The translations under genes were made by a program, and so were the position numbers. Source: Lumbricus terrestris (Eukaryota > Annelida > Clitellata > Crassiclitellata > Lumbricidae). From it: 64,000 nucleotides of DNA. The notes under the pieces are model-generated. The model did no database searches, was not told where the DNA came from, and was given only the letters and a program-made list of their open reading frames with translations. The stretch spans positions 23,558,655 through 23,622,654 of the forward strand of contig OX457038.1 of the NCBI GenBank assembly GCA_949752735.1, read 5' to 3'. Every line of letters starts with the position of its first letter. The first letter of the stretch is position 1. Of the stretch, positions 55,232 to 64,000 are shown in pieces.

Positions 55232-58200
55232 CTTTGCTTTTGACCTGCTGGCTATTGCCATCTATGCTATATCATTGAGTTAGTCGCCAGGTGGCCAAGA
55301 TGGTCGCCCAAAAATACTGTGCTTCCAAAAACTTTAATATTTACAGTAGTTTCTTAAAGTTTACAAGTCTACTGTTCTTCAGAATTTGCTTTTTTATCTC
55401 AGTGATTCGGATTTTTACTATTTACTTCGCATTTGTATCGAACTTTCAGCAAGTTGAGTACGATTATTTTAATTCTACAAACGCTTCTTGTCCGCTACAG
55501 GCGTTATGCGACCGTTATCATACGCAGTCGGGTGTTTATTCAAATCGCTTAGTTGTCAACAAAGTCGGCGTCTGTGCAATAATCGTCGGCTCAGTTTTTC
55601 GTTGGCCGTTGATCTACAAACTTTCCAGCGTTAGTAGGACAGAGTTTTTTATGCTAAACTCTGCTAACAGATGTTACAGATCGCTGGTATTTCTGTCGCC
55701 TGACGAATGCTGTCTGCTTAAACCTGCGTTTTCTGGCCATGTTAATTCTGCTCTGCGTAACGTCGGAGGAGCCCTGCTCTGGGCCCGAACGGGTCGGCCT
55801 TATCGCCCACAGCGTCGACGTTCCTTTCCCGCTACAGTCATCGCTCTTCTTCTACTTTTGTCAGGAGATGTGGAAACCAACCCAGGCCCAGCTCCACGCA
55901 AATTCCATGTTAAGAAGCCGACATCGAGACTAGGATCGATCAACTTTGGTAGTTTCAACATTCGGTCTGCTATTCGTCGATCTGCAATCATACATGACCT
56001 GATAAAAGACGAACATCTAGACATCCTAGCACTATGTGAAACTTGGATCTGTGCCGATACGCTTGACTGTATAAAAAGAGACATAGCCCCTGAAGGTTTT
56101 TCCGTTCTTCACGTCCATCGTCGTGGTGCCTCCAGTCGCACAAATGCTGGTGGTGGCCTTGCTATCATCTACAATTCCTCATTAAACGTGAAGGTTCATC
56201 CTCAGATAGAAATGTTTTCTTTTTCCTCATGTGAAGTTCAACTCGCTCGGTTTGGAAGTTTGTCATCATCCATCACAGTAGCCAACGTCTACCGACCTCC
56301 TGGTCCAGTCGGTGAATTCTACAACGACCTTGCGAATCTAATATCGTCCATCTACATTGAAGCTGGTGAAAGACTGCTGTTATGTGGTGATCTGAACTGT
56401 CCTGGGTTCGATGGTCATATCAGCGAAGACCTAGCAGATGTCTTCACCATCTACGGCCTCCGTCAATCCATCATTGTACCGACTCGTGGCGATAACCTTC
56501 TGGACGTCCTCGTTTCTGACGATAGAACAACAATTTACGACGCACAGGTCAGTGACGCTGGTCTCGTGTCGGATCATAAGATGCTTCTGTGCAAAGTAAA
56601 AACCTCCTTCGACCGTCAACCAGTTCAGCACATTTTTCGAAACATTAAAGCTGTAGATCCTGTTCAGTTCAGCCAGCTGCTCGCCGACTCTGATCTCTTC
56701 TTTGCACCTGCTAGCAATGCGGATGAGTTTGCTGAACAGCTGAAGATAACTGTAACTCAGACATTGGATAAAGTCGCTCCGATTAACAACTTTCTTCGGC
56801 GACCTTCTAAACCAATATCAAGATGGCTTTCTACCGAGGCAATAAAGGCAAAGAGAGAACGTCGTCGGTTAGAGAGGAAATGGAAGCAACTCGGGCTCGA
56901 AGAGGACAGACAACGTTATCGTCGCCACTGCCGTACAACAAATAAGCTAATTAACGATTCACGAACTACTTACTTCCACAGCCTACTCGAAAATGCTGAA
57001 AATCCGATGGACCGTTGGCGCATCTCCCAAAGACTTCTGCACTCAAAGGAGACTTCCAGCTGCCAGCGCTCAGACTCTGAGAATCAGTCTTTATGCTCTA
57101 GCTTTGCCAGATATTTTGTTAACAAAATTGATGACCTTAAATGTAAAATTACTAGATGCGCTGCCAATTTAGTATGGAATGACCTACTGCTTGATTCTGA
57201 CTTCTCTGAATCTACCTTTAATGACCTTCCTCCTGTTACATACTTGGAAGTATCTAATCTTCTCAGAAGCTTGGTACCTAAATCATCCCCTATGGACTTC
57301 ATACCTACACCTCTTATTGTTTCTTGTTCTGATGTTTTCTCCCACCTTATTGCACACCTGGCCAACTTGTCTTTTGCTGAAGGATGTTTCCCGTCATGCT
57401 TTAAGTCTGCTTTAGTTACTCCTTTGCTTAAAAAACCTGACCTAGATTCCAATAATCTGTCTAACTTCAGACCTATCTCGAACCTAAATAACATTTCCAA
57501 GATCCTTGAACGTCTCTTTCTTACTCGCATCAAGAAACATATCACTTCCTCTCCCAACTTCAGTCCTTTTCAGTCAGCTTATCGTGAAGGCGATTCCACT
57601 GAGACTGCCCTTACATCCACGCTGGACAACATCTTTTCGTCTATTGACAATGGAAAGGCCTGCCTTTCTGTATGTCTTGACCTCAGCGCAGCTTTCGATA
57701 CCGTAGACCATCAATTACTTCTTTCTAGACTCACGAAAAGCTTCGGTGTCTCTGGTACTGCTTTAAACTGGCTAGCGTCTTATCTGGGTAACAGGAATCA
57801 GCAGGTGGGCATCGGTACCGCTCGGTCTGAACCCACTGTTTGCACTGCTGGAGTTCCACAGGGATCTGTCCTTGGTCCTCTATTATTCACAGTCTTTACC
57901 TCCCCAATTAATCGCATAGCTAATCATTTTGGTGTCCAATTACAGCAGTACGCGGACGACACTCAGCTCTATATTGCTCTGTCACACACTGATCAGTCCG
58001 GTAAACTTAAACTTGAGGAGTGTTTGTCATCTTTATATGCCTGGTTCTGTTTTAATGGTTTGGCTATAAACCCAAACAAGTCTGAGGCAATTTTGTTCGG
58101 GTCACGACAACGCTTGCGTTCTTTTCCTTCACTTTCCAGCATCGACCTCGCAGGCTCCGCAGTACCGTTATCAGATTCTGTTAAAACTCTTGGGGTTACC

Positions 58201-58915
58201 CTGGACAGTATGCTTACTTTTCGGATGCATGTAACTAAACTTTGTAGATCTTGCTTTTATCACATCAGGGCAATACGCCACATTAGGTCGGCTCTGACTA
58301 AGGATATGTCGAAGACTTTAGCTTGCGCCCTTGTCTCCTCTCGCCTTGATTATGCTAATGCGATTTTTGTTGGCATTTCAGACTATGAGCTACATAGGCT
58401 GCAACGCATCCAAAATTCTTTAGCTCGGGTTGTGCTGCGTGTCCCACTACGATCAAGTTCCTCAGTTTTACTTCATCAGCTGCATTGGCTTCCTGTCGAG
58501 TTTAGGATTAAATTTAAATTGGCCTGTTTAACCTACAAATCCCTCTCTACCGGAACACCTCCCTACCTTCAGTCACTGCTTACTCCTTATATTCCTCCTC
58601 GTTGCCTGCGATCATCAAACATGGGTCTTTTAGTTGAACCTCGATGCAGAACTGTTATGGGCTCGCGTGCATTCCATGTCTCTGCTCCCAAAGAATGGAA
58701 TCTACTTCCACTCTCTCTTCGTTGCTCAAATTCACTCCCTACCTTCAAAAAAAACGGCTCAAAACTCACTATTTCTCTTTGGCTTTCAAGCACATGGACC
58801 TTTAACTGCATCTTCCTCTGGCGGCTAACTATCCGCGCCTCAGATTCACACTTTGGTGTGACCTTGCGCGCGTAATAAATTTATGTAATAATAATAATAA
58901 TAATAATAATAATCA
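55232..58915 (+). mobile_element. near full-length CR1/L2-like LINE with 2A motif
   Basis: 5' region from about 55232, one long ORF, 3' end ttgcgcgcgtaataaattta then (TAA)n at 58881-58912. It starts exactly where the previous LINE tail stops. A 5'-truncated sister is at 7967-8471. Confidence 0.88.
55300..58875 (+). CDS. LINE protein: 2A motif, APE endonuclease, reverse transcriptase
   Basis: First ATG 55300 (aagATGg, good context) gives 1191 residues. The N-terminal 196 residues include a hydrophobic stretch (about 15-47) and end in LLLLLSGDVETNPG|P (residues about 183-197), a 2A-like ribosome-skipping motif. Next is an APE-type endonuclease with N220 (FNIR), E247 (CETW), D364/N366 (GDLN) and H426 (SDH); then RT with DLSAAFDTVDH (D794), GVPQGSVLGPLLF and YADD at 884-887. 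A run of eight A at 58747-58754 shifts the last ~40 codons compared with the sister copy, although the frame stays open. Function if active: nick and reverse-transcribe. A later start at about 55651 is possible. Confidence 0.93.
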   Translation: MVAQKYCASKNFNIYSSFLKFTSLLFFRICFFISVIRIFTIYFAFVSNFQQVEYDYFNSTNASCPLQALCDRYHTQSGVYSNRLVVNKVGVCAIIVGSVFRWPLIYKLSSVSRTEFFMLNSANRCYRSLVFLSPDECCLLKPAFSGHVNSALRNVGGALLWARTGRPYRPQRRRSFPATVIALLLLLSGDVETNPGPAPRKFHVKKPTSRLGSINFGSFNIRSAIRRSAIIHDLIKDEHLDILALCETWICADTLDCIKRDIAPEGFSVLHVHRRGASSRTNAGGGLAIIYNSSLNVKVHPQIEMFSFSSCEVQLARFGSLSSSITVANVYRPPGPVGEFYNDLANLISSIYIEAGERLLLCGDLNCPGFDGHISEDLADVFTIYGLRQSIIVPTRGDNLLDVLVSDDRTTIYDAQVSDAGLVSDHKMLLCKVKTSFDRQPVQHIFRNIKAVDPVQFSQLLADSDLFFAPASNADEFAEQLKITVTQTLDKVAPINNFLRRPSKPISRWLSTEAIKAKRERRRLERKWKQLGLEEDRQRYRRHCRTTNKLINDSRTTYFHSLLENAENPMDRWRISQRLLHSKETSSCQRSDSENQSLCSSFARYFVNKIDDLKCKITRCAANLVWNDLLLDSDFSESTFNDLPPVTYLEVSNLLRSLVPKSSPMDFIPTPLIVSCSDVFSHLIAHLANLSFAEGCFPSCFKSALVTPLLKKPDLDSNNLSNFRPISNLNNISKILERLFLTRIKKHITSSPNFSPFQSAYREGDSTETALTSTLDNIFSSIDNGKACLSVCLDLSAAFDTVDHQLLLSRLTKSFGVSGTALNWLASYLGNRNQQVGIGTARSEPTVCTAGVPQGSVLGPLLFTVFTSPINRIANHFGVQLQQYADDTQLYIALSHTDQSGKLKLEECLSSLYAWFCFNGLAINPNKSEAILFGSRQRLRSFPSLSSIDLAGSAVPLSDSVKTLGVTLDSMLTFRMHVTKLCRSCFYHIRAIRHIRSALTKDMSKTLACALVSSRLDYANAIFVGISDYELHRLQRIQNSLARVVLRVPLRSSSSVLLHQLHWLPVEFRIKFKLACLTYKSLSTGTPPYLQSLLTPYIPPRCLRSSNMGLLVEPRCRTVMGSRAFHVSAPKEWNLLPLSLRCSNSLPTFKKNGSKLTISLWLSSTWTFNCIFLWRLTIRASDSHFGVTLRA

Positions 58916-59061
58916 TACTTCAAGATATAATACAGCTGAGACTGATCTGACCTCACAGGACCAGAGATGGAGTCTGTGCATACACTTGTAAACCAGCATG
59001 GTCAACTTAAAATGATCTTCTTGCATATTGGCAGACCATTTTGACAGATTCATTCATTCAT

Positions 59062-59545
59062 TCAAGAATTTATATAGCGCTTCTTCAAGGGGACTACTCG
59101 GAAGCGCTCCCGACTCTAGCACGGCAAAAAAGGACAGTTTTGAGTTTACTAAAAAATGTTTCAGTAATAGCCCCAGGAAGTAGACGTAGCTCCTGAGGGA
59201 GCCCATTCCAGACAACTGGGCCGATCACAGAAAAGGCTCTATTCTGCATCGTTGCAGTTCGTGCAAATGGGACCAAGAGCAATTCCTTCTGTGCAGAATG
59301 GAGGGGGCGGTGGTCTTGGGTACTAGTGGAGCAACAAAGCTCTCGCAAGTAGTGTGGGGCAATTCCAAGCTGGCATTGCCTAACTAGAGCAGTGATCCTA
59401 AATTCAATACGCTGCTGAGTAGGAAGCCAGTGTAATGTCTCCAGCATATAGCTGGACACATGATCAAATTTAGGGATATGCCCAATTAAACGTGCTGCAG
59501 AGCGTAAGACTCTGTTTAAGCACGTTATTCGATTGGATGGGAGGC
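59062..59545 (-). mobile_element. LINE 3' fragment with hairpin tail
   Basis: The minus frame from about 59545 reads LRSAARLIGHIPKFDHVSSY, MLETLHWLPTQQRIEFRITA, QNRAFSVIGPVVWNGLPQEL. The 3' stem is GCGCTTC/GAAGCGC (59101-59107 with 59077-59083); tail GAAT repeats (59048-59065). Confidence 0.88.
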
Positions 59546-59629
59546 CAGAGTAGAGTGAGGAGCCAGGGCCTACTATCCCCCCCTGGAAGCTGGAAGCAGT
59601 CCCCCCCCAACAGAAACTGTTTGCCTAAC

Positions 59630-60100
59630 GGTAGCCTATATATTGCAAGTGCCGAAGGCGCGAAGCTGCGAGTGCCGAAGGCACGAGACCCATATAGCGA
59701 CTAGGGGGTCTGGGGGAACGTCGTAAGCTCCCCCAGCGGGGTCTGGGGCCGAGCCCCAGAAACCAACGCATTTTTAGCTGTTGGCATCGACTAGAGCGCA
59801 TGTTTTAGGCTCCTGTTTGCTAGCTGTTTATAAACGATAAAGTCATTAAAATTTCACATTTTTGGATTTGCACACTGTAATTATACCTTTTTAAGCTGTC
59901 ATTTTCACAAAATTGCTCTTGAATTCAATGCTCAGAAACGTGGTTTAGGATATAATAAAATGTAGCCTCTCCGTTATTTAATTTTTTGTAATTTGCACAA
60001 TATAACGGTAACATTCTAAAATTTCTCATTATGGGTTAACAGTGCGACACTGTAGTACTTAGTCCTATGAAGTTTGGAAATTCAGCATTCAGTAAAATAT
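59630..60100. mobile_element. fragment related to the 43593 hAT
   Basis: gtgccgaaggcgcgaagctg, cgactagggggtctggggga, cgtcgtaagctccccc and aaccaacgcatttttagctg match the left part of the hAT at 43593-45168. Termini not seen, so it is a partial copy. Confidence 0.75.
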
Positions 60101-60850
60101 AAATTTCTTTTGGTATATCAAATTGAGTAGTCAACCGTCAGTTGTACAATACTCAGCAATATCCATTTTGGGATCCAAACAAATCCCATGGACATTTCCC
60201 TGGACCACTCCCCGTAATTTCCTCTCTGGATTCCACCAGAGCGTTTCAATGGAACAATTCCCTCGAACATTTCCCTCAAATGTAGGCTTCAAAAGTGTAA
60301 GCAATTTGCATTTGTACAGACTTCAATATAAGCCATTTGCTTTACATGCTTTTGAACTTCAATTGTTGACCAACCAAGCTTTTATTGCTTGATTAATGTT
60401 TAATGCAAAGCCCCCTAAAAAAGGCATTAAAACTGAAATATTTCTACGCAAAGGTCCCTCTAAAAAATGAAATAGATCTATCACCCCATCATGAGATTTC
60501 TTCCAGACGACTAAAAAAGATCATCAGAAACTTTGGCGGATGAGAATGGAACAGAAATTTTTGCGGATGAAAATGGAACAGAAACTTTGGCGCATTTGTA
60601 AAAAACACAAGTAGGCATTTGGCCTAAGTTCAATACATTGCTTGCCAACCAAAACGAATCAGCAAGGGTGAAATGAGTGCTAAGAAGAAATGAAGAACTA
60701 TTTACCAATTTTCAGAGTAGCCTATTGTTTAATAGTTGTTAGGTTTCACAAGCTGAATAAACTTACAACATTTCAACTTCAAATTATCGAATGGGTAAGG
60801 ATTAGCGCTCAGAATATTTACCTGATAGCGATTGTCAAAACCAGTTATCG
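60101..60850. other. intronic sequence, no gene seen
   Basis: A 25-bp repeat (gcggatgaaaatggaacaga-type, twice at about 60536-60585). No gene. Confidence 0.45.
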
Positions 60851-60998
60851 AGTTATGAGGGTGAAAATGCATGACAAATGTAACAAAAATGCAGTGAAGG
60901 GGGCAACTCAATCAATTTTGCTGTTGGGGGTCGTCATAACTTTCAAAATGCTGCCAAGGGGTCGCTGCACTAAAAAGGTTGAGAACCGCTGCTCTATG
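60850..60998 (-). mobile_element. hAT (Charlie-type) end
   Basis: On the minus strand CAGCGGTTCTCAACCTTTTT at about 60998, followed by agtgcagcgacccc, is the characteristic Charlie-group terminus. The other end was not found, so only the edge near exon b is defined. Confidence 0.65.
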
Positions 60999-61002
60999 GC
61001 TT

Positions 61003-61175
61003 CTACTGTAAGAGTCATCAACGATCAGATATACTGCAGCTGGCACATCCGATTGTGGCAGATCAGGATTTGACCCACGAAGGTGATCAGGTGATGAAGG
61101 TTCATTGAATGAGCAACTCGTGCGATAAAGCATGCCTCTGCTGTTAACAAACTGTGCACAGAAACCAAACACAAT
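61003..61175 (-). CDS. host gene exon b (3' edge unresolved)
   Basis: The acceptor gactattttgtttctcaccag ends at 61176. The exon starts in phase 0 (IVFGFCAQFVNSRGMLYRTS, CSFNEPSSPDHLRGSNPDLP) and stays open to the hAT end. To join exon c it must end in phase 1. Candidates are CTTC|GTGGGT at about 61079-61078 (exon about 97 nt) and TTACA|GTAGAA near 61013. The first has the better donor. Coordinates here give the maximum extent. It sits only 104 bp after exon a. Confidence 0.7.
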
Positions 61176-61279
61176 CTGGTGAGAAACAAAATAGTCAGGT
61201 GGTATTAAAGAGCAGTCAACAACGAAAATTTTTATACTAACTGCAGAGTATAAGCAACAAGAAATTCATCCATACATAC

Positions 61280-61897
61280 CAGTAACTTGTTCTCCTTAGA
61301 ACAATCAAGACAACTGATGACAAATTCACAGTCAGACAAGATAATGTCAAATGCTTCACATCCTTCAAGGTCCAAGTAACCAATGACAGAGCTGCACTGG
61401 TGAGCCATGTTCTGACGAAATATAATCAAGTGCTGCAAATGACAGTATGGGCATTCGACTTTACCCAGTTGACCAACTTTTGCTTTCACCTCAGATTTGT
61501 TTGAACAACGAACACAGGAAATGATCAATGCCACATTTGTTGCAATTATTGTTGCAGCAGAGTTTAGAAGCTGGAGGTTCTGCAGAAGCACTTCAGTACC
61601 ACGTCTTGAAGGACTAACAGAATTTGGATCAGATAGTCCAGTCCCTACAGAACTTTCCTGCTCCTGCAAATTCTTCTCTTCCCCTGCAGATGCTTCTTTG
61701 CAGACTGCACTTTCATCTTGGACATAACTGCTTGACATGATGTACACTTCCGAAGGTATTGTTGCATCACTGTTTGAATAATCACATCTCTTTTCATCTC
61801 CCTCTTGCTCTACTTCCTCTGAACTGTACTTGCTCCTCAGTTGACTTGCAGAAATAAACTGAACTCCAGAAATCTCCGCTAACATTTCCCTCCTGAA
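61280..61897 (-). CDS. host gene exon a (Cys-rich region upstream of CHY finger)
   Basis: A strong acceptor tttttatttttacag ends at 61898; donor CTG|GTATGT begins at 61279. The exon is 618 nt, phase 0 at both ends. The first 120 codons are acidic and Ser/Glu-rich (likely disordered). The second half has zinc-ligand-like pairs: CVRC, CPYC, an MAHQCSSVIGYLDLEGCEAF block, and CLDC. Cys-rich segments of this layout (C..C, LMH..S..GYLDL.GC..FD, C..C) precede the CHY finger in eukaryotic CHY proteins, which supports membership in the same gene as exons c-e; transcript evidence would be needed to prove linkage. Upstream exons lie beyond the window or were not recognised. Confidence 0.8.
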
Positions 61898-62099
61898 CTG
61901 TAAAAATAAAAAATCAAGAAGAGTTGATTCTCACATTTGATTATAAAGGTCAGTATCCACACATTTGATCAAATAGTATAGGCCAGTATCTAAAATACCA
62001 GACGGCTTACCTGGATAAAGTGTAAAGTATGGTTAAGCCCAGTACAGCTGACACAGAAGTCAAGCCACCAGAACAGTGGGACAATGGAACATGGAAAGG
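61898..62099. other. intron sequence upstream of exon a
   Basis: Polypyrimidine tract and unique sequence; no other feature. Confidence 0.5.
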
Positions 62100-62968
62100 C
62101 TAAACAACTACCTTTTTTAAAAACTCACTCCTCAACGCCCACCAATCTGGCTTCACCAAACACAATATATTAAGAACTGTACTTGCCTCCCTCTACGATA
62201 AACTGGTCTCTGCTGTCAGCAATCAGCAAGTCTCCTGCCTCTGCCTCCTCAACATCTCCACTGCAATTGACACCATCGACCACAGCCTCCTTCTTCATCG
62301 ACTATCATCTTGGTATGGCGTCTCTGGCACTGCTCTACTATGGTTCCAGTCCTACTTGACTTCCAGATCCTTCTCTGTTAAAGCCTCTGGCCTCTGTTCA
62401 CAACCCTTACCTCTCTCCTGTGGTGCGACTCAAGGCTCCGTCCTGGGTCCACTGCTCATTCATTAAGTCGTCTTGTAGAATCCTCCTCTGCTGACCACCA
62501 CCTCTACGCAGATAACACCCAACTCTATATATATTCTTTCACCCACGCTCTTTATCCATCTCCATTGCTCAGCTACTCAATGTTGTCAGCTTAGACTCAC
62601 AATGAATGTTCTGTCTCAACCCCTCTAAAACAGACCAAATGAAGAAAATTCCTGACCCTTCAATACATCTATTCACTAACTCTTCCTCTTTTACCTTTAC
62701 TTCTGATGTCCCTGTCCGCAATGTTACCTTTGATTCACATCTCACCTTATCAAACCACACCTTCAACCTCTCCCGCTCCTACTTCATGCATATTTGTACC
62801 TATGCCACATCCGACCCATGCTCGACTTCAAAACTTCTTCCACCATTGCTACGTCCACTGTCCACTCAAAAGTCGACAACTGCAATTCCATTTCCTCAAT
62901 CTTGAATCCACACAACTGAAGCGTCAATACTTCCTTAGCACTAGAACCCCAAACACCATCACAGCCAT

Positions 62969-63132
62969 GGTGCACAGTGGTACAGTGGTGGGTTTGGTGC
63001 CTTGGAGCCATCTAGAGGGTTACAGGTTCGAATCCACCTCAAGCTGCCATGTAGGGACCCTGAGCAAGTCCTTCACTTAAATTGCTCGTGCGCTTCGGTG
63101 TGAAACTCCAATGCAGTGTCCGTGCTGTAAGA
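62969..63132 (+). mobile_element. tRNA-derived SINE, copy 9, tail-less
   Basis: The only plus-strand copy: A-box side cacagtggtacagtggtggg, B box ggttcgaatcc, central GGGACCCTGAGCAAGTCCTT, then ends before the LINE-like hairpin. Confidence 0.85.
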
Positions 63133-63563
63133 CTTCCACAATCCTGAAATGACTCCACTGACTAAAAATCCCAGAGCAAATCCACTTCAAAGTTAACCTA
63201 CAACTCCTTAAAATGCACTCAACCCAGATATCTTCGTGAAACTCTTCACCATTCAGCCCACCTGCTCTATCTGATCATCTGCCTGTCTCACTCTTTCTCC
63301 ATAGCCGGTCACAGGTCATCTCAAGTGTTCTCCATCCAAGCCATATCAAACACTGCACCACAGTGCCTCTGGAATAATCTGCCTCCGCAATTATTCCATT
63401 TTCGGTTCCTCCTCCATCCTTGCTGGTCACCCACCATCACCTTCCTCATGCTCCTCCAAACATCACTCCTCAGGTCTTACATTTGAAACTAAAGTCTCAC
63501 TTCTTAACTTCGACTCACCTGATCTTGCACCTTCCATTTCTCGACCTAAATGCCACCCACCCT

Positions 63564-63820
63564 CAGTGGCGTAGCCAGGAATTTATTATGTTTTTTTGTC
63601 TGGCAATGGTGCCCTTTCTGATACCAACCCAACAGTATTACAGTAAATAAAAAGGGAATAAAGTAACAAAGGGAATAAAGTAAGAAAAACAATAAAAAAT
63701 TGTTGCTACAAGCAATTGTTTTGTTTTCTCTTATTTAAGTGGATAAATAACCATTAAAAAACTTTTTCCTAGGCCAATGTTTTTTGTAACCCCCCAAACC
63801 CCTCTTGTCTACGCCACTGC
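63564..63820. mobile_element. 257-bp hAT MITE, CAGTGGCGTAGC family, copy 2
   Basis: Ends CAGTGGCGTAGCCAGG and CTACGCCACTG with a perfect 8-bp duplication cccaccct (63556-63563, 63821-63828). Sister of 17191-17446. Confidence 0.92.
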
Positions 63821-64000
63821 CCACCCTAACTGCTACTCTGCCACCTCTGATCCTTTGGCAACCGGACAATGACCTCCTTCAGACTACTCCATCAGAAACC
63901 CTTCTGACTAGACACAGTGCTTAGGAATAAGCTGGTGCCCTGCACATGGCTTGAGTGGCACTTTAGAAATATGGAGATTCGATGATGATTATGACATGTT

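Larger units (their letters stand above)
62100..63990 (+). pseudogene. L2/CR1-like LINE remnant, split by SINE and hAT
   Basis: RT frame LLNAHQSGFTKHNILRTVLA, LLNISTAIDTIDHSLLLHRL (motif A) and SCGATQGSVLGPLL, then stops near 62465. Post-RT pieces lie to about 63560, and the 3' end (ggcactttagaaatatggag, GATGAT tail) reaches about 63990. A SINE (62969-63132) and a hAT MITE (63564-63820) interrupt it. Confidence 0.8.

Overview
This is a transposon-packed stretch of an animal nuclear genome, most likely from an invertebrate. Support: introns with GT/AG signals, a tRNA-derived SINE family, BEL/Pao and CR1/L2-like retroelements, Helitrons, hAT, piggyBac-like and Harbinger-like DNA elements, and abundant microsatellites. 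A 2A-peptide LINE and a BEL element fit echinoderm, hemichordate, amphioxus, cnidarian or lophotrochozoan genomes; the species cannot be named from sequence alone. There is nothing prokaryotic here: no operons and no CRISPR.

I recognise one host gene. It runs on the minus strand across almost the whole window and encodes a CHY-type zinc-finger protein. Five exons can be placed: a Cys-rich exon (61897-61280), a second exon about 100 bp further on (from 61175), then 33857-33725, 25664-25550 and 9304-9195. The last three splice in phase into a continuous CHY zinc finger. The 5' exons and the last 3' exon(s) were not found. Almost everything else lies in three large introns of about 27, 8 and 16 kb.

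Layout by position. 1-8.9 kb: a piggyBac-like MITE filled by an ATAC microsatellite, a SINE, a Harbinger-like MITE with GTTACGTAAC motifs, a Helitron cluster, a truncated LINE and a small hAT. 9-34 kb: exons e, d and c, LINE tails, three copies of a TA-flanked TIR family (CCGTATATACTCG ends), a 2.2 kb hAT, a second piggyBac-like MITE filled by a TAT/TA microsatellite, an RTE-like LINE with one frameshift, and a reverse Helitron. 35.0-41.2 kb: a complete BEL/Pao retrotransposon with identical 204-bp LTRs, a 5-bp target duplication and one 1831-codon gag-pol ORF. 41-50 kb: TIR elements, SINEs (one split by a hAT) and an interspersed repeat family. 50.7-55.2 kb: a four-level nest of transposons. 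55.2-58.9 kb: a near full-length CR1/L2-like LINE carrying a 2A ribosome-skipping motif. 59-64 kb: LINE remnants, exons a and b, a SINE and another small hAT.

A recurring theme is the SINE family. It has a Pol III A/B-box head, a central block resembling the CORE of CORE-SINEs, and a 3' tail whose stem-loop is shared with LINE 3' ends in the same window, with paired base changes. That is what a SINE borrowing LINE machinery should look like. Boundaries of DNA elements are best supported where a target-site duplication was read directly; these are stated in each entry.
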